From positions 1 to 64,000 of the forward strand of contig BDDD01005686.1 in assembly GCA_001972305.1 (NCBI GenBank): DNA of 64,000 nt, in the 5' to 3' direction. Of the stretch, positions 34,135 through 45,585 are shown piece after piece; position 1 is the first letter of the stretch; every line of letters starts with the position of its first letter. A program made the position numbers and the translations under genes. The notes beneath the pieces were generated by a model that saw nothing but the letters and a program-made list of their open reading frames with translations, made no database searches and was not told the origin of the DNA. Origin of the DNA: Cephalotus follicularis (lineage: Eukaryota > Streptophyta > Magnoliopsida > Oxalidales > Cephalotaceae).

Positions 34135-34215
34135 AACAGCCGACTGTCACAGGGCAACAGTCGACTGTCTAATGCGTGGTGCGACAGTCGACCGCCTGTT
34201 GAAGACAGTAGACTG
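34135..34215 (+). repeat. AGTCGACT array 1 in D 5' LTR
   Basis: cagccgactg, cagtcgactg, cagtcgaccg and cagtagactgg. The last two units fall inside a segment missing from the 3' LTR. Confidence 0.78.
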
Positions 34216-35221
34216 GAATGCTACAAAACAGGTGTCTGTGCACGCCTGTGTGACAGAATCAGAGGGAATGCGTGATGGGCAGATGTCATGCAAGACAGCA
34301 GCTACCAGAACATGCAAAAAAGGGATGCTTTGCATGTGCTCTGCAAACAGAAATGGGAAGAGAGAAAGGAGAGAAAGAGAGGTGCATGCGAGAGACCGAA
34401 GGAAGGGACGGAAGGCTGAGTAATGGAGTCTGATGATTCCTAAGTTTTCTAAGCTTTACATCAGTTGTGGAAGATCGATTTGGTGATAGAAAACACTGAG
34501 GAGAAGAAATTGAAGGAGAAAAAGATTTTTCTTGGAGCTTGCATGTTAGGGTGTCCAAGGAGAGTGAAGCTTTCATTTTTCCTGGTAAGTTTCCAAATCC
34601 GAACTCATTGCTAATGTGATAATGTAAGTAGGAGAATGTTAGAATAACTTCTGTTAACATGATTAAGGTTAGAAATTTTTAGAATTGAAAAGAAATTGGT
34701 AAAGGGTTCAAGAAAAGTTGAGATTATAAGCCTCTAATTGAATTATAGTTGATGTTATGGTTGTCAATAAGTATATGTGTTCTAATCACCTCTATACCTA
34801 CCTTCTGTAACATGAAAACATGGTAATTACTAGAAGTGGAATTGAATAGTGGAGAGAAGTTGTTTGTTAATGTGAAAGAGAGACATAATGATATAGTGAT
34901 AATCTACTGTTGGAGTAGTAAGTGTAATAAGATAATTAGTTAACTTACTAATTAAGTGACTGAACCTTCATGCATGCATGATATAGATTAATTCTGCTGG
35001 AATTGAAGGATTGAGTTGGGGGAAAGGACTTGGAACTCAAAGAGAGAGATCAATCCTAATTGATCTCGGGATAGCGTTTAAGGTAGGGGTAATGACATAT
35101 TATGCAAGATATATTATGCATATCATGTATGCTTAATTTCTGTTTGATTGCATGTGTTATTGGGTTAGTAATTGAACATTGGAATGCATAACGTACTTCT
35201 GGCTGCCATTTTTCTGGGCAA

Positions 35222-35336
35222 AGCAGTCGACTGTTCTTCATGACAGTCAACTAGTCAAATGAACCAGTCGACTGTTAAGAACAAACAGTCGACTACTCAA
35301 CCAAATAGCCGGCTGTTCTTGGAAACAGCCGACTGT
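35222..35336 (+). repeat. AGTCGACT array 2 in D 5' LTR
   Basis: Six units: three exact AGTCGACT, one AGTCAACT, one AGCCGGCT and one AGCCGACT, about 135 bp after the GGTAGGGG box. Confidence 0.85.
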
Positions 35337-36639
35337 TTTGGGTTAGAATTATGATACAGGCCCTGATTAGGCCTTCAATCAAATGTAATTTGATCTGGCA
35401 TCCATATTGGATGACTGCGATAGTCAATCCTGGCCTTATACAACTATCATTCAGAATTTAAACAATGTGTATACTCCTTGTGAGAATTTTAGAAGAGTAA
35501 CTACAGTATACAATAACTTGAGTAAACCTTGGATTATTGCTGTGCTTATTGTTGCTGCATATGCTACTGTTATAAGTAATGTATACTGTTAGGGTGTTCA
35601 TTAACACCACTGTCCCTTATTTTCAAATGATTGAACCAACTAGTGCTTTAAGCACAAATATGAACTCCTTACGATTTTCAAAATGGAAATGTATATTGTC
35701 AAAAAATTATTGTTTTCCCTCCTTTAGGAGGTACTATTACAGGATTGAATATCGTTTTCCTCCTATGAGATGTATGATTACTGAACTGTTAAATGTTTCC
35801 AAAGAAAATAACTTATATTGCATACTATTGATATATGTAATATTACTATTGAATGGATTGAATTGCTTGTCTATGTTATTGCCGTTAGTCGAGTGATAGG
35901 AGACATCACTGGCTACGGAGGTGGTCCTATGTGCCAGGAGTTGGCAAGAGTATCCACCCAAACTGCCTGCAATGCAGATCCTGATTGTTAAACTACCCAC
36001 TAATGCCTGTAGTAATTGACCTGATCTATCATCTCCGGAGTGAGGGTGATCGATAGGTGGTGCATAGTTGGGGCTAGGAGTTAGCGACATGTGACACCCA
36101 AACCACTGTTCTGATTGATTGTACCCTTGTGCGGAATTCTTGCATTGTACTGTCTATTGCCACTTTGCATGGTTGCTTATATATTTGAATACTTAGCTAT
36201 GTTATTTTCAATATAAAATGTTATACATGTCACATTCATATATTCCTTAACATGCATTATCTTCCTAGTTAGCCAAGTGAGGACAACGGCTAACCCCTAC
36301 AATTTCAGATTCAGCAAAGACGTACGGGAGGTGCTGTTGGAGCTTTTGGAGAGTTGCTATTTCTATCTGAAGGTCGTTATTTTATGATGATGTACTGTAT
36401 TTGTATTGAACGGTTCACACTCCGTGTTATTGTTGTACTATCCTTATATAAAAGGGTAATTTGATGGATTGCATACGCACGTAGTATTGGCTACATGCGG
36501 ATGACCTTATTTTATATTCCGGTTATTTGAATGCTTCTGCTTATATATGAATTGTTGAATGGAATGCTAGATTATTGTTTTATTTCTGATATCACCATAT
36601 ATGCTTGTCTATGTAATGGAATAACGGGGTGTTACAGCA

Positions 36640-36651
36640 TGGTATAAGAGC
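36640..36651 (+). other. primer-binding site of element D
   Basis: TGGTATAAGAGC, one mismatch (C to A) from the tRNA-iMet PBS, 3 bp after the LTR end. Confidence 0.88.
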
Positions 36652-36715
36652 ATATTCCATATATGCTAGCTGGGATAAGTTTCTCAAAAATTAAGTGAAT
36701 CGTTTCCTAATGATT

Positions 36716-37850
36716 ATGTCATACCATATAGGAAACCGAAAGGACCTACGAAGAGGAATAAGAGGAAGGCGTAGAGCTGACAAAGGAGTCAATGCACCGC
36801 CAGTGCACGAACATAATCCACCAGAGAATAAAGGAGTGAATGTACCTCCAGCGCATGACAAGAGGAGTCTCCTTGACCGCATGGCTAACCTCTTTCAACA
36901 ACAGATGCAAGCTAATGCGGCAAACATGGAACATATTTGGCAAATGTACGAGGCTAACCGGGCCTATCATCAGGCTCCTGAAGCTTGTCATACCGGTGGA
37001 TTTGGCCGAGATCTGGAGCGGTTCATGAGACAGAATCCTCCGACATTCAATGGTGAGCAGAATGCTACTATGACTGAGCATTGGATTAGAGATTTGGAGA
37101 AGATATTTGCTGACCTACAATGTACAGATGAGCAGAAACTCAACTTTGCTGTATACCGCTTATGGGGCGAAGCTACTTATTGGTGAGAAAGGACTGAAGC
37201 AAAATGGGAATCCCGTGGACTTGATAGGACTTGGGACAGATTTTAGTCTAAGTTCCTTGAAACTTATGCTCCACAGATAGAACGAGATTGGAGGGAGACC
37301 GAACTGATGGAGTTACATCAAGGAGACATGACGGTAGCTCAGTACCAGACTAGATTTCTGGAGCTAGCAAGACATACACCTTATCTTGTGGAGGGTGAAT
37401 CACGGATGATTCGAAGGTTCCTAAAAGGCCTTCGACCTGACATCAGATCTAAACTATTGATGTTACAACTAACCTCTTTTGTAGATGTTACTGAGAGGGC
37501 GATGATTCTAGAAGCCGATGCGAATGAGAGAAGGGCGGAACTGACTCGTACTAATCAATCGTGGGCCGCACAGTCACAGGGGCAGGGGAGTAATAATCCT
37601 GCTAAGTCAACAAAGTCTGACCACAGAGGTCATGGAGGTTCTAGATGCAGAAATTCACGATCAAGGAGACCCAGCCGAAACAGTCAAGAAAATGCAGGTG
37701 GATGTACTTTCTGTGGTCACCAGAATCATGATGAGATTGAATTCTAGAAGAAGATGGGAAAATTCTTGAGATGTGGTTCACAGGAACATATGCTGAACAG
37801 TTGTCCTATGACGATGGATCAAGCATGTGGCCAACAAGGAAGTGCTTGTG
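36716..37850 (+). pseudogene. gag of element D
   Basis: In-frame ATG codons at 36710 and 36716 give a basic N-terminus (GNRKDLRRGIRGRRR). The gag domain has FMRQNPPTFNG, TEHWIRDLEKIF, LNFAVYRLWGEATYW, then TGA at 37184 where a second Trp is expected (TGG-to-TGA), TAG at 37244, then MTVAQYQTRFLELARHTPYLVEGE and KGLRPDIRSKL. An Arg/Ser-rich tail leads to two degenerate zinc knuckles (CTFCGHQNH, then [13 protein letters not shown] with Phe for the first Cys) separated by TAG at 37745. Same frame as pol throughout, so it was a gag-pol fusion. Confidence 0.9.
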
Positions 37851-40800
37851 CAAGCGGTAGTGTTCAGGCTGCTCAACCGCAGAAGGATATCGGGAAAGGG
37901 ATTGTGAAAGGTAGGGTCTACACCCTATCTAAATATGATGTGCCAGAATCTACTACTGTTGTGGGAGGTACTATTTATATATCTAGCATACTAGCTCATG
38001 TATTGATTGACCCTGATGCGACACATTCATTCATTGCATCTGAATTTGCTCGTAATTTGCATGCTATTACTTCTAGATTACCTTATGTATTAGAGCTGAG
38101 TACTCCAGTGGGTACTTGTCTTCTATCTGACACCATAATGAAAGATTGTGTGATCATGGTAGCTGGGATCCAATTATTTGCTGACTTGATAGTGTTACCT
38201 ATCTGGGATTTCGATGTGATCTTGGGGATGGACTGGCTGTATGCTCATCATGCTTGTGTCGACTGCTACAACAAGATGATGACCTTTTATCTTTGGGATG
38301 GGACTGAGTGCAAGTTTATTGGGGAGAAGAATGTTTCTGCTCCGATCATTTCATATACTCGAGCACAGAAGTATCTCAGGCAAGGATGTGAAGGCTATTT
38401 GGCGTATGTGATTGATCATACGAAATGTATGCCCAGTATTGAACAAGTGCCTGTTGTATGTGAATTTCCTGATGTATTTCCAGATCAACTCACTTCGTTG
38501 CCACCAGAGAGAGATATAGAGTTCAGTATTGAACTATTGCCTGGGACTGCTCCTATATCTAAAGTTCCGTACCGAATGGCTCCTGCTGAACTGAAGGAAT
38601 TGAAGGCTCAATTACAGGATTACCTTGACAAGGGCTTTATCAGGCCGAGTGTATCACCGTGGGGAGCACCGGTTCTGTTTGTAAAGAAGAAGGATGGATC
38701 GATGCGGTTATGCATTGATTACAGGTTTCTAAATCAAGTAACGGTGAAGAACAAGTACCCTCTGCCACATATTGAGGAGTTGTTCGACCAATTGCAAGGC
38801 TCAACTGTATTCTCCAAACTCGACCTAAGAACAGGTTATCATCAGTTGAGGATCAGATAAGGAGATGTGGAGAAGATCGAATTTCGAACCAGATATGGGC
38901 ATTATGAATTCATGATACTGCCGTTTGGTTTGACAAATGCTCCTGCAACCTTTATGTGTCTGATGAACAAAGTGTTCCAACCGTATCTTGACCAGTTTGT
39001 CGTTATATTCCTAGACGACATCCTGATTTATTCGAAGAGCATCGAGGAACACATGCAGCACTTGAGAATTGTATTGCAGACACTACGGAAGGAACAGTTA
39101 TACACCAAATTCAGCAAGTGCGAATTTTGGCTGGATCATGTGACCTTCCTAGGTCACATAATGTCGAGTGAAGGATTGTCAGTGGATCCTTCGAAGATAG
39201 AGAGTATTGTTGATTGGCCCAAACTGAGGAACGTTACTGAGGTTCGTAGTTTCTTGGGATTGGCTGGCTACTACCGAAGGTTCATCAAAGGGTTTTCGAA
39301 GCTTGATGCACCTTTGACACAGTTGACTCACAAAATGTCAAGTTTTGTTTGGGATGATTCTTGTGAGGCAAGATTCCATGAGTTTAAGAGTCGGTTGATT
39401 TCGGCTCCAGTGTTGGCATTACCTGAGGGTAATGAGGGTTTTACTGTCTACACTGATGCTTCTGGGAAAGGATTGGGATGCGTTCTTATGCAACATGGTA
39501 GGGTGATTGCGTACGCATCGAGAAAGTTAAAGTCGTACGAGGAAAATTATCCCGTACACGATCTTGAGTTGGCAGCCATAGTGTTCGCCTTGCAGAAATG
39601 GAGGCACTACCTCTATGGTGCTCAATTTGAGATCTTTACTGACCATAAGAGTTTAAAATATTTGTTTTCCCAGAAGGAGCTCAACATGAGATAGAGACGA
39701 TGGGTGGAATTCTTTAATGATTACAACTGCAACATTCAATACCACCCAGGGAAAGCGAATGTAGTGGCTGATGCGCTGAGTGGCAAGGCAATGATTGCTG
39801 GAGTAATGGTCTCACAGTGGAAGCTATTGGAGGAATTTAAAAGATGGAATCCGTTCATGGTTTCCCGTGGAGTTATAGTGGCAAGTCTGAGAACACAATC
39901 GGAACTTCTGGAGTGTATTCTGACTGCTCAGTATAGTGATTATGAGTTATGGGCTATTCGTGAGAACCTAGAACCTGATTCTGAGTTCTCCATTCATACT
40001 GTTGGCGTCTTGAGGTTCCGAGGAAGGATACGTGTTCCGAATGACGAGAGCATCAAGAATGAGCTACTGCAACAAGCTCACAAGTCAAAATAAAGTGTTC
40101 ACCCAGGAAGTTCCAAGATGTGGCACGACCTGAAAAAGAACTACTGGTGGAGTGGTATGAAAAGAGAGATTGCTGAATATGTAGCGAGATGTTTTACCTG
40201 CCAGAGAGTGAAGGCTGAACATCAGAAACCTGCAGGACTGCTACAATCACTACCAGTGGCTGAATGGAAATGGGAGCATGTGACCATGAACTTCGTGTCA
40301 GGATTGTCGAGGTCACAGAATCAGCATGAAGCAGTGTGGGTAGTAGTGGACAGACTTACTAAGTCTGCTCACTTTCTTCCGATGAACATGACGTATTCTA
40401 TCAAGAAGCTTGCTCGATTGTATATTCGGGAGATAGTGAGATTGCATGGGGTGCCGGTCAGTATTGTCTACGACCGAGATGCTAGATTTACTTCAAGGTT
40501 CTTGAAGAAGTTCCAAACGGCTATGGGAACAACCTTGAATTTTAGCACTGCATTCCACCCACAGACTGACGGACAGTCCGAGCGTACTATTCAGACTCAG
40601 GAGGACATGCTACGGGCTTGCGTGATTGATTTTGTTGGGAGTTGGGAGGATCATCTGGCACTGATTGAGTTCTCCTACAACAACAGTTTTCACACCGGCA
40701 TTGGAATGGCTCCCTATGAAGATTTGTATGGAAGGAAGTATAGATCACCTATTTGCTGGGATGAGGTAGGTGAGAGACAAGTGCTGGGACCAGACTTGGT

Positions 40801-41329
40801 ACAAGAGACCACCGATAAAGTGGAGATAATCAAGAAGAGACTACTAGCTGCACAAAGTCGGTAGAAGAGTTACGCCGATAGCAAGAGAAGGAAGCTAGAA
40901 TTCGAGAAGGGGGATCATGTTGTCTTGAAGATCTCACCTTCGAAAGGGATACACCATTTTGGCCTCAAAGGGAAGTTGGCACCGAGATATATAGGGTCGT
41001 ATGAAATACTGGAAAAAGTGGGGGATGTAGCATATCAAATTGCACTTCCGCCTAGTTTGTCGGATGTGCATAACATATTTCATGTTTCCATGCTACGAAA
41101 ATATGTGCCTGACCCATCTCACATATTGAGCTACGACCCTGGATTCATCAGTCCTAGATTGTCTTATGAAGAAAGACCGAAGAGGATAGTGGATCAAATG
41201 GAAAAGGTGCTAAGGAATAAGACCATTCCTATGGTAAAAGTGTTGTGGCATTTTCACGGAGCGGAGGAAGCTACGTGGGAGCGTGAGGACGAAATGATGG
41301 AGATGTTCCCCCACTTGTTCGGAATGTAA
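37851..41329 (+). pseudogene. pol of element D (protease, RT, RNase H, integrase, chromodomain-like end)
   Basis: The protease has [10 protein letters not shown] (~38007): the active-site Gly is Asp, a G-to-A change. [14 protein letters not shown] (~38570), [42 protein letters not shown] and catalytic FLDDILIYS (~39008). RNase [12 protein letters not shown] (~39448), [12 protein letters not shown]. Integrase: HPGSSKMW...CFTCQRVKAEH zinc region; the first catalytic Asp is Asn (VTMNFV, ~40280, G-to-A); the second lies in VYDRDARF; Glu in SERTIQTQEDML. The end LRNKTIPMVKVLWHFHGAE, TWEREDEM, FPHLF resembles a Del/Tekay chromodomain. In-frame stops: TAA 38858, TAG 39692, TAA 40091, TAG 40862. No frameshift is seen. 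Confidence 0.94.
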
Positions 41330-41360
41330 GGGCTAAATTCGAGGACGAATTTTCTTTAAT

Positions 41361-41370
41361 GAGGGGGGAA
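41361..41370 (+). other. polypurine tract of element D
   Basis: GAGGGGGGAA directly before the 3' LTR start TGTAATAACC at 41371. Confidence 0.92.
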
Positions 41371-43970
41371 TGTAATAACCGCAATTTTAATTAATGTATA
41401 TTGATCCAATTTTAAATAAAATATACATTTTAATTGATATTATATGTCCAATTATCATAGTAACTATGGTTCTGAGTGCTTGGGTTGGTTGAAATGAAAA
41501 TCGATAAATCAAACTTAAGAAACCCTAAAACCAGCTCAAACAGCCGACTGTCACAGGGCAACAGTCGACTGTGCATGCCTGTGTGACAGAATCAGAGGGA
41601 ATGCATGATGGGCAGGTGTCATGCGAGATAGCAGCTACCAGAACACGCAAAAAAGGGATGCTTTGCATGTGCTCTGCAAACAGAAATGGGAAGAGAGAAA
41701 GGTGAGAAAGAGAGGTGAATGAGAGAGAGAGAAGGAAGGGAGGGAAGGCTGAGTAATGGAGTCTGATGATTCCTAAGTTTTCTAAGCTTTATATCAGTTG
41801 TGGAAGACTGATTTGGTGATAGAAAACACTGAGGAGAAGGAATTGAAGGAGAAAAATATTTTTCTTGGAGCTTGCATGTTAGGGTGTCCAAGGAGAGTGA
41901 AGCTTTGATTTTTCCTGGTAAGTTTCCAAATCCAAACTCACTGCTAATGTGATAATGTGACTAGGAGAATGTTAGAATAACTTCTGTTAACATGATTAAG
42001 GTTAGAAATTTCCAGAATTGAAAAGAAATTGGTAAAGGGTCCAAGAAAAGTTGAGATTATAAGCCTCTAATTGAATTATAGTTGCTGTTATGGTTGTCAA
42101 TAAGTATATGTTTTCTAATCACCTCTATACCTACCTTCTGTAACATGCAAACATGGTAATTGCTGGAAGTGGAATTGAATAGTGGAGAGAAGTTGTTTGT
42201 TAATGTGAAAGAGAGACTTAATGATCTAGTGATAAGCTACTGTTGGAGTAGTAAGTGTCATCAGATAATTAGTTAACTTACTGATTAAGTGACTGAACCT
42301 TCATGCATGCATGATATAGATTAATTCTGCTGGAATTGAAGGATTGAGTTGGGGGAAAGGACTTGGAACTCAAAGAGAGAGATCCATCCCAATTGATCTC
42401 GGGATAGCATTTAAGGTAGGGGTAATGACATATTATGGAAGATATATTATGCATATCATGTATGCTTAATTTATGTTTGATTGCATGTGTTATTGGGTTA
42501 GTAATTGAACATTGGAATGCATAACCTACTACTGCTTGCAATTTTTCTGGGCAAAGCAGTCGACTGTTCTTCATGACAGTCGACTACTCAAATGAACCAG
42601 TCGACTGTTAAGAACAAACAGTCGACTACTCAACCAAACAGCCGACTGTTCTTGGAAACAGCCGACTATTCTGGGTTAGAATTATGATACAGGCCCTGAT
42701 TAGGGCTTCATTCGAATGTAATTTGATCTGGCCTCCATATTGGATGACTGCGATTGTCAATCCTGGCCTTATACAACTACAATTCAAAATTTAAACAATA
42801 TGTATACTCCTTGTGAGAATTTTACAACAGTAACTAGAGTATACAATAACTTGAGTAAACCTTGGATTATTGTTATGCTTATTGTTGTTGCATATGCTAC
42901 TGTTATAAGAAATACATACTGTTAGGGTGTTCATTAACACTACTGCCCCTCACTTTCAAATGATTGAACCAACTAGTGCTTTATGCACAAATATGAACTC
43001 CTTACGGTTTTCAAAATGGAAATGTATATTGTCAAAAGATTGTAATTTTCCCTCCTTTGAGAGGTACTGTTACTGGATTGAATATCGTTTTCTTCCTATG
43101 AGATGTACGATTACTGAACTGTTAAATGTTTCCAAAGAAAACAACTTATATTGCATACTATTGATATATGTAATATTACAATTGAATGGATTGAATTGCT
43201 TGTCCATGTTATTGCCGTTAGTCGAGTGATACGAGACATCACTGGCTACGGAGGTGGTCCTATGTGCCAGGAGTTGGCTAGAGTATCCACCCAAACTGTC
43301 TTCAATGCAGATCCTGATTGTTAAACTACCCGCTAATGCCGGTAGTAATTGACCTAATCTATCATCTCCGGAGTGAGGGGTGATCGATAGGTGGTGCACA
43401 GTTGGTGCTAGGAGTTAGCGACATGTGACACCCAAACCATTGTACTGATTGATTGTACCCTTGTGCGGTATTCTTGCATTGTACTGTCTATGGCCACTTG
43501 GCATGGTTGCTTATATATTGGAATACTTAACTATGTTATTTTCAATATAAAATGTCATACATGTCGTATTCATATATTCCTTAACATGCATTATCTTCCT
43601 ACTTAGCCAAGTGAGGACAACGGCTAACCCCTACAATTTCAGATTAAGCAAAGACGTACGGGAGGTGCTGTTGGAGCTTTTGGAGAGTTGCTATTTCTAT
43701 CTTAAGGTCATTATTTTATGATGATGTACTGTATTTGTATTGAACGGTTCACACTCCGTGTTATTGTTGTACTATCCTTATGTAAAAGGGTAATTTGATG
43801 GATTGTATACGCACCTAGAATGGGCTGCGTGCGGATGACGTTTTTTTATCTTCCGGTTATTTGAATGCTTCTGCTTATATATGAATTGTTGAATGGAATG
43901 CTAGAATATTGTTTTATTTCTGATATCACCATATATGCCTGTCTATGTAATAGAATAACGTGGTGTGATA
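41371..43970 (+). mobile_element. 3' LTR of element D
   Basis: 2600 bp. It lacks about 70 bp present in the 5' LTR (within 34160-34240), with CTGT at both edges of the missing segment. GGTAGGGG at 42415-42422, hairpin TTAGCC/GGCTAA at 43603-43627. It ends GTGTGATA (CA to TA) before TSD AAAAG. Confidence 0.95.
42556..42670 (+). repeat. AGTCGACT array 2 in D 3' LTR
   Basis: Six units: four exact AGTCGACT and two AGCCGACT. The unit that is AGTCAACT in the 5' LTR is intact here, a direct case of CpG decay at a palindrome centre. A short remnant of array 1 is at 41541-41575. Confidence 0.85.
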
Positions 43971-44030
43971 AAAAGTCCCTTTACCATTCCACTAAAAATC
44001 TACTATAGGAAAAATTAATGCCAATTAGAC

Positions 44031-44042
44031 GCTCTGATACCA
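44031..44042 (-). other. primer-binding site of element H
   Basis: The minus strand reads TGGTATCAGAGC, exact tRNA-iMet PBS, 2 bp inside the LTR end, oriented for a minus-strand element. Confidence 0.9.
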
Positions 44043-44044
44043 CT

Positions 44045-45585
44045 TTTTGGATATTGGTAAAGCAGTAGAAGAAACACATTTCAGGCAAGTAGGGTTTAGG
44101 GTGACTAATTTTGAACTTTTGATTTCGGCAATCAAATCACCCTAAACCAATGCCACGAAATGTCCCAATTAACACCTAGGATTACTAATTGGTCAATTAA
44201 TGGTCCCTGATGCCTATTCCAAGCATGGGAAGGGTCTGGTATAAAAGGATTTCTAAACCCTAAAATCGGCAAAGAAGAAAAATGGACATTAGGGTAGCAC
44301 ACAAACCTGTAATGCCATTCCACCTAAACCCTAACCCTAGGAGCACCAAAACACATAGCTAGGGCTCAGAAAAGCCCTAGGAAAACCTGGATAAATCCAC
44401 TGAAAAATATAGATCTTGGAAAATCCATAGAACCAACTCATACACCACATCTACAATAGAAGAAATGGTGAAGGAGAAAAGATGATTACCAAGTGCCTTT
44501 AACTCCTCCAAAATTTTTGCAATTCCTTCCTCGTGTTCAAAGATTTCCTCCTTCACAAATAACCACCACAAAGAGGTGGCTAAGTTTTTATGTGAAGGTG
44601 TTTTGAGTGGATCTTCTATCCTAGAAATGCTACTTAATGGAGGTAGAGATTTTGATGTAATCTCCACCTTCAAAGATGTTTAGGAGGGTAAGAGGAGAAT
44701 GATTTTGGTTTCTCTCTTTAATAGAAAAGAAATTCTTGAACTCCAACAATGGAGAATCATGGATACGGAGAAAGAAACAGGGAAAAGAGAGAATTCGGCC
44801 AAGGGAGAAGAGAAGAGATATAAGACAAAGTGCAAGTATGTTTCGCTTAAGTGAAATGTGTTGTTGCTGTGTGCATTAGAGAGATACAACACATATTTCT
44901 TACAATTAATTCTCTAAACCAATGAGAATGTTGCAACACACACCTCTCACATCTCTCCTCAAAATGGCCGGCCTTGGAAGCTTCATGGGAAAGACTTAGT
45001 GGCTAAGTAAGTTGCCTAGTCAACTAACTAATTCCATTTGCTTCCAACCATGAAGTAACTAAGAATGAACAAAGTTACTCAAGGAATTTAGGCACCATTT
45101 GGGCCGGCCCAATCCATGCATTCTGAATGCTAGGGTTTGACCTAAATGTACTCTCTCTCCATGAAATCTTAATATTTCATAAATGACCAAAATACCCCTT
45201 TGGCTCAGAATGATCTATTTATGGTGTTGCTTGATCTCACTTGCTTAGAAATGAATAAAGTTTAGAAAAATAGATATTCTTTGGCCACGTATCACCTCCC
45301 AGGTGTTATCCTCTCACTAAATAACATGTGTCCCACACATGTCAACTTATTCCAAAACAAGAAGGGACCCGAAATCCTTGGACCCCGGTACGACTGTAAG
45401 TTTCCCAAAAAATCTCAAGAATTCTAGTACGACCACTCTAATAGTCCCCAACTATTAGAATGACCCCAGTATGATTCCCAATCATCCCCCGGATCCTTGG
45501 ATCCACCATGTCTATAAGTCAACTTATGGTAAAACAGTACTTTATCCAGCCATCGGCATATGTATCATGTATCCTTCGCCAGTCT
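44045..45585 (-). mobile_element. 5' LTR of element H, downstream part
   Basis: The LTR of H runs 55999-55113, then continues here after element I, giving about 2.43 kb. The part next to I (45585 to ~45360) aligns with the I 3' LTR near 53640-53830; the remainder to 44045 has a different sequence from I, so the LTRs share their first ~1.1 kb only. It ends CCAAAA before the PBS (I ends CCAACA). A 98-codon minus ORF (44377-44673) lies here without recognisable motif. Confidence 0.75.

Larger units (their letters stand above)
33967..36636 (+). mobile_element. 5' LTR of element D
   Basis: 2670 bp, TATAATAACCGC to GGGGTGTTACA. Arrays lie at 34135-34215 and 35222-35336; a GA-rich stretch at 34360-34400; a donor-like GGTAAGTTTCC near 34583; GGTAGGGG at 35082-35089; hairpin TTAGCC/GGCTAA at 36269-36293; and the CACGTAGTATTGGC box (36479), a decayed form of AGTATGGGATGC. 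Confidence 0.95.
33967..43970 (+). mobile_element. Element D, full-length Ty3/gypsy (Del/Tekay-like), 10,004 bp
   Basis: 5' LTR 33967-36636, 3' LTR 41371-43970, perfect TSD AAAAG at 33962-33966 and 43971-43975. Both outer termini have lost the TG/CA pair by transitions (TA at 33967; TA at 43969-43970), while the inner termini keep them. The internal region has PBS, gag-pol in one frame, and a polypurine tract. Inserted in the leader of H, opposite in orientation. Confidence 0.96.

Noticed and set aside
44377..44673. A 98-codon minus-strand ORF in the H LTR
   Set aside because: It lies within the LTR leader, has no domain or motif, and has no sign of conservation I can test here.
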